Both the position numbers and the translations under genes were made by a program. A DNA stretch of 64,000 nt from Alteromonas sp. M12. GTDB lineage: Bacteria; Pseudomonadota; Gammaproteobacteria; Enterobacterales; Alteromonadaceae. This document shows, one piece after another, positions 18,201 through 25,746 of this stretch; within the stretch, counting starts at the first letter, position 1; each line of letters opens with the position of its first letter. The DNA lies in NCBI RefSeq assembly GCF_037478005.1, contig NZ_CP144164.1:1240001-1304000 (forward strand). The letters run 5' to 3'. The notes beneath the pieces were generated by a model. The model was not told where the DNA came from and ran no database searches. It saw only the letters and a program-made list of their open reading frames with translations.

Positions 18201-18553
18201 AGCGTTTGCGTAGCAAAATTGCCGGCTACGGCTTTGATATTGATCTTAAACAAAAGATGCATTTATCTTGCTCCATCGGATACAGCATGTACCCGTTCTC
18301 ACATCATTACCCAGACTCCTTGAGTTGGGAACAAGTGCATCTGTTAGCCGATAATGCTTTGTACAAATCCAAAGAGGCGGGGCGCAACCAGTGGACAGGT
18401 ATCTTGCAGTCTAAAGAAATGCCGCCGATGGGGATTATGAATACATTGACGCAAAACATAGATAACGTGATTGATGAAGGTTATGTCCGAATTAGGCAGG
18501 CTAATATCAGTAGTGATTCCAAAGTCTTAGATATTAAATTAAGACGCAGATAA
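15272..18553 (+). CDS. Reg_prop sensor diguanylate cyclase (GGDEF)
   Basis: A 1093-residue membrane sensor. A signal peptide ends around residue 30. Residues about 35-710 are two-component-regulator propeller (Reg_prop) repeats with recurring (M/L)W(F/I)GT and GGLN/GLNRYD motifs, forming periplasmic beta-propellers. A Y_Y_Y domain (YKLEGFDNNW to LPAGNYLFRVKASNNDG) lies about 735-800, one transmembrane helix about 805-828, a short coiled coil, then a GGDEF domain about 865-1050. The catalytic motif GGDEF is intact (about 954) and an RxxD product-inhibition site (RKSD) lies five residues before it, so c-di-GMP synthesis with feedback inhibition is expected. No EAL domain follows. The ligand is unknown; related hybrid sensors detect oligosaccharides. 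Confidence 0.92.
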   Translation: MKSLMLVKNLKLQIMLILIVLFSAFNAIADNENIKFQRITLDQGLSQENILTAFQDSEGYMWFGTQEGLNRYDGYQFKVFTYSSRNKDSLSSDWVYSIIEPQKNVLWIGTRNGVNVFDKSSQTFKHYRYQAADKGSINSDTVRVLFNSSQNQIWIGTDNGLNIYNPATDDFTNVALSADETKRISVQSISEDQQGNLWVSALGLGVIKLDANSHQVLVDAAEMDLVTGGQTNQVKTIMVDSQQRLWLGSDKGATVITLPKEANDDYRVWLPEPLVDQKISHIYQDRNNKIWLATSDGLFRLESDSESFLHIKPEKQNPYSLSDSKLTYLFQDRGNVFWVGSIKGLNKWNTATSNFDHIREAVDKSKSLSGSYINTFFDGKENQIWIGSIGGLDLLNVETGIIQHLVADENDDNSLRSNTVMSLYSANGDELYIGYQDQGMSKLDTRTMTFTHYPANKNNPNALSAPGVTSIEPAGNNKLWITTFGGGLNLFDIKTQKFMRYLSDETDLQTLGSNKLLTVHKAKNGLLWIGTWGAGLNIFNPTTGTAMRIPNKVDDPKSLGSLEVWTIYEDSQENMWIGTRGAGVAKLSAENRKLGIFEFERISRYEGLPSSSVFGILEDEAGFLWLSTNRGISKLNPKTSELLNYDSSHGLQGNEFNNGAYYRSKSGKLYFGGTNGATSFYPSKIAPNQHVPPVVLTKFQKLNEVFVLDSSGQRSNHIQISHKDYLIAFEFAGLDFASPNNNRYLYKLEGFDNNWIEAGDIRKATYTNLPAGNYLFRVKASNNDGIWNEQGADVALTVLPAPWYSWWAYTIYILIAVAIGYWVYRSYVNKLEKEANYRHELELEVKSRTVELREANEQLLNASVTDQLTGLHNRRYLNSIVEQQCASVFRDFEQSLSAGKFTADDGPRLFFLMFDLDGFKPINDTYGHDAGDKVICQVSDLLKAVCRKSDTVIRWGGDEFLIMGRVEEVKEIELLAERLRSKIAGYGFDIDLKQKMHLSCSIGYSMYPFSHHYPDSLSWEQVHLLADNALYKSKEAGRNQWTGILQSKEMPPMGIMNTLTQNIDNVIDEGYVRIRQANISSDSKVLDIKLRRR

Positions 18554-18676
18554 TATTTGCTGGGTCTCACCTATATTTTAATACTGCACTAGGGTGATTT
18601 GCGGTTTAAATTTAAAATGCCATCGCTTTTGTTAATCTGAAAAATACCTATATGAGTTTGCTTGAGTCAGATTTGT

Positions 18677-21600
18677 TTAATCAGAGCTCTCTAATTCACG
18701 TTTTAGTTTATAAAAGGTTGGTTCGCTAACCCCCAACATTTCAGCTGCTTGGGCCATGCTATAAACTGGCGTGTTTAAAACCGCTTGCAAAACCAACAGC
18801 TTTATTTTCGCCACACAATTGTTAACGTGAATGTCTCCTGTGGCAATAGGTAACAAGGCCGCACTAACCTGCTCCCAGTCTGAAGGGCGGTCTAATGATC
18901 CTGCATCAATCTCTTTTAGAATTTTCTCTACTTTTCGGCGAGCCGTACTTTGTGATATCGACAACCGCGCGGCGGTTAAGCGCATCTTACGATCGGTTGC
19001 GATATAGGTTTTTATGATTAATTCGTCCTCAATCCAAGTGCCATATGGCGCATTAAAAAATTGAGGGTGTTGACCCGACGTGGCAAGTTGATGTTTAAAA
19101 ACCGCTAACAGCTCTTCAAAATAGAGCTCTGTGTTTAAACGTCGTGATTGGGCCTCATTATTTGCATGGATAGGTACTGGCGTTTGCGTAGGCATAACCG
19201 TCTCAGTCGCAGATAAGGTATTAGGCAAGTTGCTGCTGGTATGTGAAACCAAACCTGCATTCGGACGCTGCTGAAGCGGCGTAGGGGCAGAATGACCTAC
19301 ACTGGGCATTGCATATTGTTGCCCCTCGTCATGAATATTCAACAATTCCCATTCGATAAGGCTATCTTCACTGAGTAAAGTTGCTTGCATCAAGCGGTTT
19401 TCTAACTCACGAATATTACCTGGCCAGGAATACTTCATCATTTTTTCTAGAGTGGCGGGGGCTAGGGTTCGTTTTTCGACTTTGAATTGTTCGGCAAATT
19501 TCTTTAAAAAATGCGTCGCTAACAGTGCGATATCTTCGACTCTTTCGCGCAAAGGTGGATTGTGTAAAGTTAAAACATTTAAACGGTAATATAAATCTTT
19601 ACGAAAACGTCCCTGTTCTACTTCTTCGGCTAAGTCTCGATTGGTAACCGCAATAATTTTCACATCGACACTGATGACTTTATTGCCGCCCACGGGGGTG
19701 AAATGTTTTTCTTGTACAAAGCGTAATAACTTTGTTTGCATATTCAAAGGCAGTTCCCCAATTTCATCTAACACTAGCACGCCACCATTCGCATCCAGCA
19801 CTTTTCCTGAGGTGGTATTTTGCGCTCCAGTAAACGCACCTTTGACGTGACCAAATAATTCAGATTCTATTAATGTTTCAGGAATAGAGCCGCAATCTAC
19901 AATTACAAATGCCTTGTCTTTGCGGTTGCCCATTTGGTGTAAAGCATTGATTAAACGCTCTTTACCTGTGCCACTTTCACCCGTTACCAAAACGGTTGTA
20001 TCGGTTAATGCTGCACGTTTGGCATGGCGCATCAAGTTTTCCATTGCTTGTGAACGATAAATAATACTGCTTACTTGCAGACCTTCTTTTAATTGCGCCA
20101 ATTCAATTTGAAGTTGTTCATTTTGACTTTCAAGTTTTCGATTTAATTCTTCTTCCAATCGACTTCTGCGCAGTGCTTTGCCTAGTTGACGAGTTAAACC
20201 TGATAACAAGACTTTGGTGTCATGTTTGACTTCAAATCGTTCGGCATTGCCGCAAATGAAAAAACAATCTTGGGTTTCGATTTCTAAAGGTAAAACCAAT
20301 AGAAGCGCACTTCCCATATAGCGTTCGGATGGCTTTCTGCTCTCTATCGCTACTTTTTGCATTTGTTTAATTTCAGCTAAAAAAGCGTGGTCCTTATTAC
20401 TTAAGGAAATCGCGTTATCGTTTGAATCGATTGAATATTTATATTCGGTTTCGTCATTTTCTTGTGTGCTGATGATCCCCGCACAGACAAAGTCAAAGGT
20501 TTGAGCTAAACGCTGCACCACACTTTGACAGAGTTGGGAAAAGTCGTATTTGTCTGCGATAAGTGAGGAAATATCCCACAATAACAACATGTTACGATAG
20601 TCTGTTACTGTGTCGGCCGTAAATATTCCGCCAAGATAATTAAACTGTTGCTGATACAAATTGAAATCATCTTTATGCCAAGTGATGATTGACGGTTGAT
20701 TTTCTTGTTGGGCTACTTTTAATGCTTGGTCAGCTCGATTAATTAGCGTATTGGCACTTTCATTTTCACTGCTTGACTGTTCATTATGCTCCACAATTGC
20801 AGCACCTAAATCGAATAATAGGTTGATTGCACCCTCTAGATATTGTTTTTGCTGCAAGGAGCGTTGTAATTTTTTAGCTAGGCTAGCAACATCCGTCTGC
20901 TCATTGACGGGGAATGCGACGCCAAAAAGTGCCCCGCCAAATCGGCATAAGATGTCACCTTCACGAGTGATATCTTTAAGATTAGTCGCGATTTCTTGTA
21001 TTACGGTATCGCCAAATTGGTGTCCAAATTTCTTATTGATCTGGTGAAAATCGATACAGTGCAGCATCACTAAACCAATCGAATAGGATTGACTAAGCTT
21101 GGCGATTTTACTTTGCAGTACAGGTCTTGGGCACAGGTTCGTGAGAGGGTCAGACAATAAAAATAAGAAATCACTAACTAATTGACTTTGCATTCCGGCG
21201 GCTAAGATCAACTGCTCTAACGCAGAAAAGGTATTGTTCGATTGTTCTGAATTATTGCTTGATTGAGTTAACCATGCAGGCAAAGCTTGGTTGAACGTCA
21301 TTTTTACAAAGTAAGACTGCTCTGCATTAAAAGGGCGAACTGGGGTGCGGCGAGATTTTTCTGGTGGTACTAAGTCGAAATTGGAGTCTTCACTGTTTAA
21401 ACTGCTAACATCTGAGCTGAAGGAAACCGTGACTTGTATCAGCATTGTTGTTTGGTCTAAGGGCTTGTATTGAACCTTCTTATCTAACGATGTTCGAACT
21501 GCTTCTATACCCGTATAAAAGCTAATCTCATCACTTGATAATTGCCCAATAGGTTCAGTTGAACCGGCCGAAATTCGATCAGATTTCCAATCCAGCTGGG

Positions 21601-21682
21601 GGTGAAACATGCTGATATGTTTCGCACCTGAAATCGTCAATATGCATCTCAACTGATGCAATAGTATATCTTTGGGATTCAA
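18677..21682 (-). CDS. Sigma-54 activator with degenerate GGDEF domain
   Basis: A 1001-residue regulator. Residues about 195-340 resemble a GGDEF domain, but the signature is degenerate (FGGALFG near 247), so it is probably a sensory or nucleotide-binding module, not a cyclase. A GAF-like region (about 360-500) and a coiled coil precede the AAA+ domain: Walker A GESGTGKE near 566, GAFTGA loop near 612 intact, Walker B VLVLDEIGELP after it. GAFTGA means it can contact sigma-54. The C-terminus has two helix-turn-helix-like segments, around 900 (LTAARLSISQSTARRKVEKI) and at the end (MAQAAEMLGVSEPTFYKL). The start is TTG 21682 with a weak ribosome site; the first ATG is at 21610. Target genes are unknown. 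Confidence 0.85.
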   Translation of the reverse strand: MNPKDILLHQLRCILTISGAKHISMFHPQLDWKSDRISAGSTEPIGQLSSDEISFYTGIEAVRTSLDKKVQYKPLDQTTMLIQVTVSFSSDVSSLNSEDSNFDLVPPEKSRRTPVRPFNAEQSYFVKMTFNQALPAWLTQSSNNSEQSNNTFSALEQLILAAGMQSQLVSDFLFLLSDPLTNLCPRPVLQSKIAKLSQSYSIGLVMLHCIDFHQINKKFGHQFGDTVIQEIATNLKDITREGDILCRFGGALFGVAFPVNEQTDVASLAKKLQRSLQQKQYLEGAINLLFDLGAAIVEHNEQSSSENESANTLINRADQALKVAQQENQPSIITWHKDDFNLYQQQFNYLGGIFTADTVTDYRNMLLLWDISSLIADKYDFSQLCQSVVQRLAQTFDFVCAGIISTQENDETEYKYSIDSNDNAISLSNKDHAFLAEIKQMQKVAIESRKPSERYMGSALLLVLPLEIETQDCFFICGNAERFEVKHDTKVLLSGLTRQLGKALRRSRLEEELNRKLESQNEQLQIELAQLKEGLQVSSIIYRSQAMENLMRHAKRAALTDTTVLVTGESGTGKERLINALHQMGNRKDKAFVIVDCGSIPETLIESELFGHVKGAFTGAQNTTSGKVLDANGGVLVLDEIGELPLNMQTKLLRFVQEKHFTPVGGNKVISVDVKIIAVTNRDLAEEVEQGRFRKDLYYRLNVLTLHNPPLRERVEDIALLATHFLKKFAEQFKVEKRTLAPATLEKMMKYSWPGNIRELENRLMQATLLSEDSLIEWELLNIHDEGQQYAMPSVGHSAPTPLQQRPNAGLVSHTSSNLPNTLSATETVMPTQTPVPIHANNEAQSRRLNTELYFEELLAVFKHQLATSGQHPQFFNAPYGTWIEDELIIKTYIATDRKMRLTAARLSISQSTARRKVEKILKEIDAGSLDRPSDWEQVSAALLPIATGDIHVNNCVAKIKLLVLQAVLNTPVYSMAQAAEMLGVSEPTFYKLKRELESSD

Positions 21683-22055
21683 ATTAGGCTCAGAGTATAG
21701 TCACTTTTTCTTCAAATAATATTCCACATATTAAGCAGTTATGCAATTAACCTAAGCCGGTGAAAAAAACATATCAGCCGACGCTGCTGCTATGGGTTTT
21801 TGACTGATATTCTTATTCTATATTGATGGGCTAATTTAAATTAATTTTTACCCTCGACTATGCAGCCCTCAGCCTGTATACTGTCGCGTCTTTTTTAACC
21901 GAGGTGGACCAACAAGGTCCGCAATATGCGGCAGTATTGGTATCTAAAATAGCCTGTTGTTTTTACATTAAATAAATACATCAATCTAATACGTTATTTA
22001 TCAGTTGCTGCGAGTTCGAATTACGCGTTATGTGACGCATAGTTGAGGAATAATA
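21683..22055. other. Intergenic region upstream of tig
   Basis: About 370 bases between the divergent sigma-54 regulator and tig. Two small hairpins, GGACC-AACAA-GGTCC and CCGCA-ATA-TGCGG, lie in tandem around 21905-21933 and would be in the tig leader. I find no clear sigma-32 site and no ORF. Confidence 0.5.
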
Positions 22056-23366
22056 ATGCAAGTGTCAGTCGAAACGACTCAAGGCCTAGAACGCCGTTTA
22101 ACCATATCTGTTCCTGCTGATTCTATTGATTCAGCGGTAAAGTCACGTTTACAGCAGTTGGCTAAAACCCAACGTATTAATGGTTTCCGTCCAGGTAAAG
22201 TGCCAGTCACTGTTATTAAAAAACGCTTTGGCCAGGCTGTTCGTCAAGAAGTTGCTGGTGAAGCCATGCAACGTAATTTCTACGAAGCTGTGGTTCAAGA
22301 GAAACTGAATCCAGCGGGTATGCCTCGCTTTGAAATGACAAAAGATGTGGATGGCGAAGATTTAGAATTTGTTGCATCTTTTGAAATTTATCCTGAACTA
22401 GAAGTTCAAGGTATTGATAAAATCGAGATTGAAAAGCCTGTTGTTGAAATAAACGACAAAGATCTCGACAACATGATGGATACCTTGCGTAAGCAACACG
22501 CTGACTGGAAAGAAGTTAAGCGTAAAGCGAAGAAAGATGATCGTGTAACGATTAATTTCGTAGGTACTATTGATGGTGAAGAGTTTGACGGCGGTAAAGC
22601 CGAAGACTTCCCACTAGAGCTTGGTAAAGATCGCATGATTCCTGGTTTTGAAAAACCATTAGTTGGCGCGAAGAAAGGTGAAGAAGTTGTTTCTAAAGTG
22701 ACTTTCCCTGAAGATTACCACGCTGAAAACCTAAAAGGTAAAGAAGCTGAGTTCACTATCTCTGTCACTAAGGTTGAAGGTTTAGAGCTACCTAAAGTAG
22801 ACGAAGAATTTGCTAAATTATTCGGTATTGAAGATGGCGATATTGAAGCACTTAAAGTTGAAGTTCGTAAGAACATGCAACGTGAACTTGATCAAACCCT
22901 TAAAGCTAAATTGAAAGAAGATGTCATCTCTGGATTGCTTGAGCAAAACAGTATTGATGTTCCTAAAGCACTTCTTGATCAAGAGATCGACGCGTTACGC
23001 GAGCAAGCGAAGCAACGTTTCCAACAACAATCTGGTGGCAACAGTGCAAATATGCCTGAATTACCAGCTGACTTGTTCGAAGAAAATGCTAAACGTCGCG
23101 TTTCAATTGGTCTAATTTTAGGTGAAATCATCAAAACCAATGAAATTAAAGTGGATGATGCAAAAGTTGAGCAGTTAATTGAAACAACTGCTTCTGCTTA
23201 CGAAGATCCATCTGAAGTCATTGAGTACTACAAAACAAATAATGAATTATTGCAGCAAATTCAAAATGTTGCGCTTGAAGAGCAAGCAGTTGAATTGGTT
23301 CTAAGTCAGGCTAAAGTTAAAGAAGTTGACACAGCTTTTGACGATATCATGAACAAACAACAATAA
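22056..23366 (+). CDS. tig: Trigger factor
   Basis: A 436-residue ribosome-associated chaperone and peptidyl-prolyl isomerase. The N-terminal ribosome-binding domain ([20 protein letters not shown]) carries the GFRPGKVP loop around residues 44-52 that docks on ribosomal protein L23. A FKBP-type PPIase domain ([19 protein letters not shown]) follows at about 155-245, and the helical C-terminal arms form the rest. Length matches E. coli (432). The start has GAGGAA at good spacing. tig heads the conserved tig-clpP-clpX-lon quality-control cluster, here with a terminator-like hairpin before clpP. Confidence 0.98.
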   Translation: MQVSVETTQGLERRLTISVPADSIDSAVKSRLQQLAKTQRINGFRPGKVPVTVIKKRFGQAVRQEVAGEAMQRNFYEAVVQEKLNPAGMPRFEMTKDVDGEDLEFVASFEIYPELEVQGIDKIEIEKPVVEINDKDLDNMMDTLRKQHADWKEVKRKAKKDDRVTINFVGTIDGEEFDGGKAEDFPLELGKDRMIPGFEKPLVGAKKGEEVVSKVTFPEDYHAENLKGKEAEFTISVTKVEGLELPKVDEEFAKLFGIEDGDIEALKVEVRKNMQRELDQTLKAKLKEDVISGLLEQNSIDVPKALLDQEIDALREQAKQRFQQQSGGNSANMPELPADLFEENAKRRVSIGLILGEIIKTNEIKVDDAKVEQLIETTASAYEDPSEVIEYYKTNNELLQQIQNVALEEQAVELVLSQAKVKEVDTAFDDIMNKQQ

Positions 23367-23410
23367 TTTAGGCCTTTGGTAATTGACTTCAATAGTCAGC
23401 ACCTGATTAA

Positions 23411-23435
23411 ATGCTCGGTAATTACCGAGCATTTT
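23411..23435 (+). terminator. Hairpin terminator between tig and clpP
   Basis: TGCTCGGTA directly abuts its complement TACCGAGCA through ATT, followed by TTTTCATTTTT. It would separate tig from clpP, although some readthrough is likely given the clustered organisation. Confidence 0.7.
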
Positions 23436-23456
23436 CATTTTTGAAGAATTAATTTT

Positions 23457-24086
23457 ATGTTGAATAATCCGATCGATCCACTCAATGCACTTGTCCCCAT
23501 GGTTGTAGAACAAACTGCAAAGGGTGAGCGCTCTTACGATATCTATTCTAGACTATTGAAAGAGAATGTAATTTTCTTAGTTGGTCAAGTTGAAGATCAC
23601 ATGGCTAACTTAATCGTGGCTCAGATGTTGTTCTTAGAAGCTGAAAACCCTGAGAAAGATATATTTTTATATATTAACTCTCCAGGTGGTTCTGTTACGG
23701 CAGGAATGGCCATATATGATACAATGAACTTTATTAAACCTGACGTGAGCACTGTGTGTGTTGGGCAAGCTGCCAGTATGGGCGCATTCTTGTTGTCAGG
23801 TGGAGCTAAAGGTAAGCGTTATTGTTTGCCAAACTCTCGAGTGATGATTCATCAGCCTTTGGGCGGATTTCAAGGACAGGCATCTGATTTTGAAATACAT
23901 GCTAAAGAAATCCTGTCTATTAAAGAGAAGCTAAACCGTTTGATGGCAGAACATACCGGTCAGGATTACGATAAAGTTTCTCAAGATACAGATCGTGACA
24001 ATTTTTTAAGTGCAGCTGAAGCTAAAGATTACGGTTTAATTGACCAAGTGTTAACTAGTCGAAGTGATGCACTAAAAACCAAATAG
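23457..24086 (+). CDS. clpP: ATP-dependent Clp protease proteolytic subunit
   Basis: A 209-residue serine peptidase that assembles into a 14-subunit chamber and degrades substrates fed by ClpX or ClpA. The catalytic triad is visible: Ser in [11 protein letters not shown] (about 110), His in [11 protein letters not shown] (about 135) and Asp in SQDTDRDNF (about 184). The N-terminus ([19 protein letters not shown]) includes the short propeptide region. ATG at 23457 follows GAAGAA. clpX follows after 95 bases, the usual arrangement. Confidence 0.98.
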   Translation: MLNNPIDPLNALVPMVVEQTAKGERSYDIYSRLLKENVIFLVGQVEDHMANLIVAQMLFLEAENPEKDIFLYINSPGGSVTAGMAIYDTMNFIKPDVSTVCVGQAASMGAFLLSGGAKGKRYCLPNSRVMIHQPLGGFQGQASDFEIHAKEILSIKEKLNRLMAEHTGQDYDKVSQDTDRDNFLSAAEAKDYGLIDQVLTSRSDALKTK

Positions 24087-24181
24087 TAATTTAAGTGGTA
24101 TATTGTTTAGCCTGTAACGTCAATATGGGCTTAGAGATAAAGCACAAAACGATATGACGAATTGGAAGGGGCAATTGATAA

Positions 24182-25459
24182 ATGAGTGATAAGCAAAACA
24201 CAGACGGCGACAACAAGCTATTGTATTGCTCGTTCTGCGGTAAGAGTCAGCACGAAGTGCGCAAACTTATCGCTGGACCTTCAGTGTTCATTTGCGACGA
24301 ATGTGTCGAACTTTGTAACGATATTATTCGTGAAGAAATTAAAGAGATTTCGCCTAAGAAAAAGCAAGACGCTTTACCTAAACCAAAAGAAATCCATGCC
24401 CATCTTGATGAGTATGTGATTGGTCAAGAACACGCTAAAAAAGTATTGTCTGTTGCTGTTTATAATCACTATAAACGACTTAGAAGTGGCGACGTACATA
24501 ATGGCATTGAATTAAGTAAGAGTAACATTCTACTTATTGGACCTACTGGTAGTGGTAAAACATTGCTTGCAGAAACACTTGCAAGGCTTTTAGACGTGCC
24601 ATTTACGATGGCCGATGCAACTACATTAACCGAAGCCGGTTATGTGGGTGAAGACGTTGAAAATATTATTCAAAAATTATTGCAAAAATGTGATTATGAC
24701 GTCGAAAAAGCGCAGCGCGGCATAGTTTACATTGATGAAATAGACAAAATATCTAGGAAGTCTGATAATCCTTCGATTACCCGTGATGTTTCAGGTGAAG
24801 GTGTTCAGCAAGCACTATTAAAACTAATTGAAGGTACTATTGCTTCGGTTCCACCTCAAGGTGGCCGTAAACATCCTCAACAAGAGTTTTTGCAAGTTGA
24901 TACTTCTAAGATCCTATTCATCTGTGGTGGTGCATTTGCTGGCTTGGATAAAGTCATAGAGCAGCGCGCAGCGGTGGGCTCTGGTATTGGTTTTGGTGCA
25001 ACAGTTAAAAGTAAAGACGATAAAAAAGCATCTAATGAACTATTCAAAAAAGTAGAACCAGAAGACTTGGTGAAATATGGACTGATTCCAGAATTTATAG
25101 GTCGTCTGCCCGTTCTTACTAGTTTAGAAGAGTTGAACGAAGAAGCATTGATCCAAATTCTTCAAGAGCCTAAGAATGCGCTAACTAAGCAATACGGTGC
25201 ATTGTTCGCAATGGAAGATACTGAGTTAGAGTTTCGAGAAGATGCTTTGCATGCTATTGCCAACAAAGCAATGCAGCGAAAAACTGGTGCACGTGGATTG
25301 AGATCTATCGTTGAAGGTGTTTTGTTGGAAACAATGTATGATTTACCTTCGATGACAGGCGTAAGTAAAGTGGTTATTGATGAAACAGTCATCAAAGGGG
25401 AATCTAAACCCATCCTTATTTACGACAGCGGTACAGATAAAAAAGCAGCCGCAGAATAA
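24182..25459 (+). CDS. clpX: Clp protease ATP-binding subunit ClpX
   Basis: A 425-residue AAA+ unfoldase. An N-terminal C4 zinc finger (YCSFCGKS and ICDECVELC, residues about 14-45) binds substrates and adaptors. Walker A is GPTGSGKT near 119, Walker B is [10 protein letters not shown] near 185, and the ClpP-docking loop GIGFGATV is near 270. Length equals the E. coli protein (424). It works with ClpP on ssrA-tagged and regulatory substrates. A terminator follows, isolating it from lon. Confidence 0.98.
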   Translation: MSDKQNTDGDNKLLYCSFCGKSQHEVRKLIAGPSVFICDECVELCNDIIREEIKEISPKKKQDALPKPKEIHAHLDEYVIGQEHAKKVLSVAVYNHYKRLRSGDVHNGIELSKSNILLIGPTGSGKTLLAETLARLLDVPFTMADATTLTEAGYVGEDVENIIQKLLQKCDYDVEKAQRGIVYIDEIDKISRKSDNPSITRDVSGEGVQQALLKLIEGTIASVPPQGGRKHPQQEFLQVDTSKILFICGGAFAGLDKVIEQRAAVGSGIGFGATVKSKDDKKASNELFKKVEPEDLVKYGLIPEFIGRLPVLTSLEELNEEALIQILQEPKNALTKQYGALFAMEDTELEFREDALHAIANKAMQRKTGARGLRSIVEGVLLETMYDLPSMTGVSKVVIDETVIKGESKPILIYDSGTDKKAAAE

Positions 25460-25474
25460 ACTAGTTAGAAATTT

Positions 25475-25500
25475 AAAGGCTCTTCGGAGCCTTTATTATT
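25475..25500 (+). terminator. Terminator after clpX
   Basis: An 8-bp stem AAAGGCTC / GAGCCTTT with the very stable TTCG tetraloop, followed by ATTATTATT. Confidence 0.8.
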
Positions 25501-25674
25501 ATCTACGAGTTAATTAACTCGATACTCTATCTAAGTCCCCCTAATGCTTAAGCGTAATTCTACCTAATTTAATTTAGGTAAATTAATTCATATTGTTAGT
25601 CTATTTAACTTTCTGATTTTCAAAGATAAAAATATAATTTGAATAAGATTTCATAGTATCGTAGTGTTATTTAA

Positions 25675-25701
25675 TTGAACTTTACTGTGTTAACCCCATA
25701 T
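25675..25701 (+). promoter_or_regulatory. Probable sigma-32 heat-shock promoter of lon
   Basis: TTGAAC (25675-25680), a 13-base spacer and CCCCATAT (25694-25701) match the sigma-32 consensus (CTTGAA, 11-16 bases, CCCCATNT) closely. Transcription would start near 25708, about 40 bases before the lon ATG. Lon is a classical heat-shock protease, which supports the call. Confidence 0.8.
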
Positions 25702-25746
25702 ACATAAGCATTACCTTTCTAGCAGTTAACTAAAACGAGATGTAGC

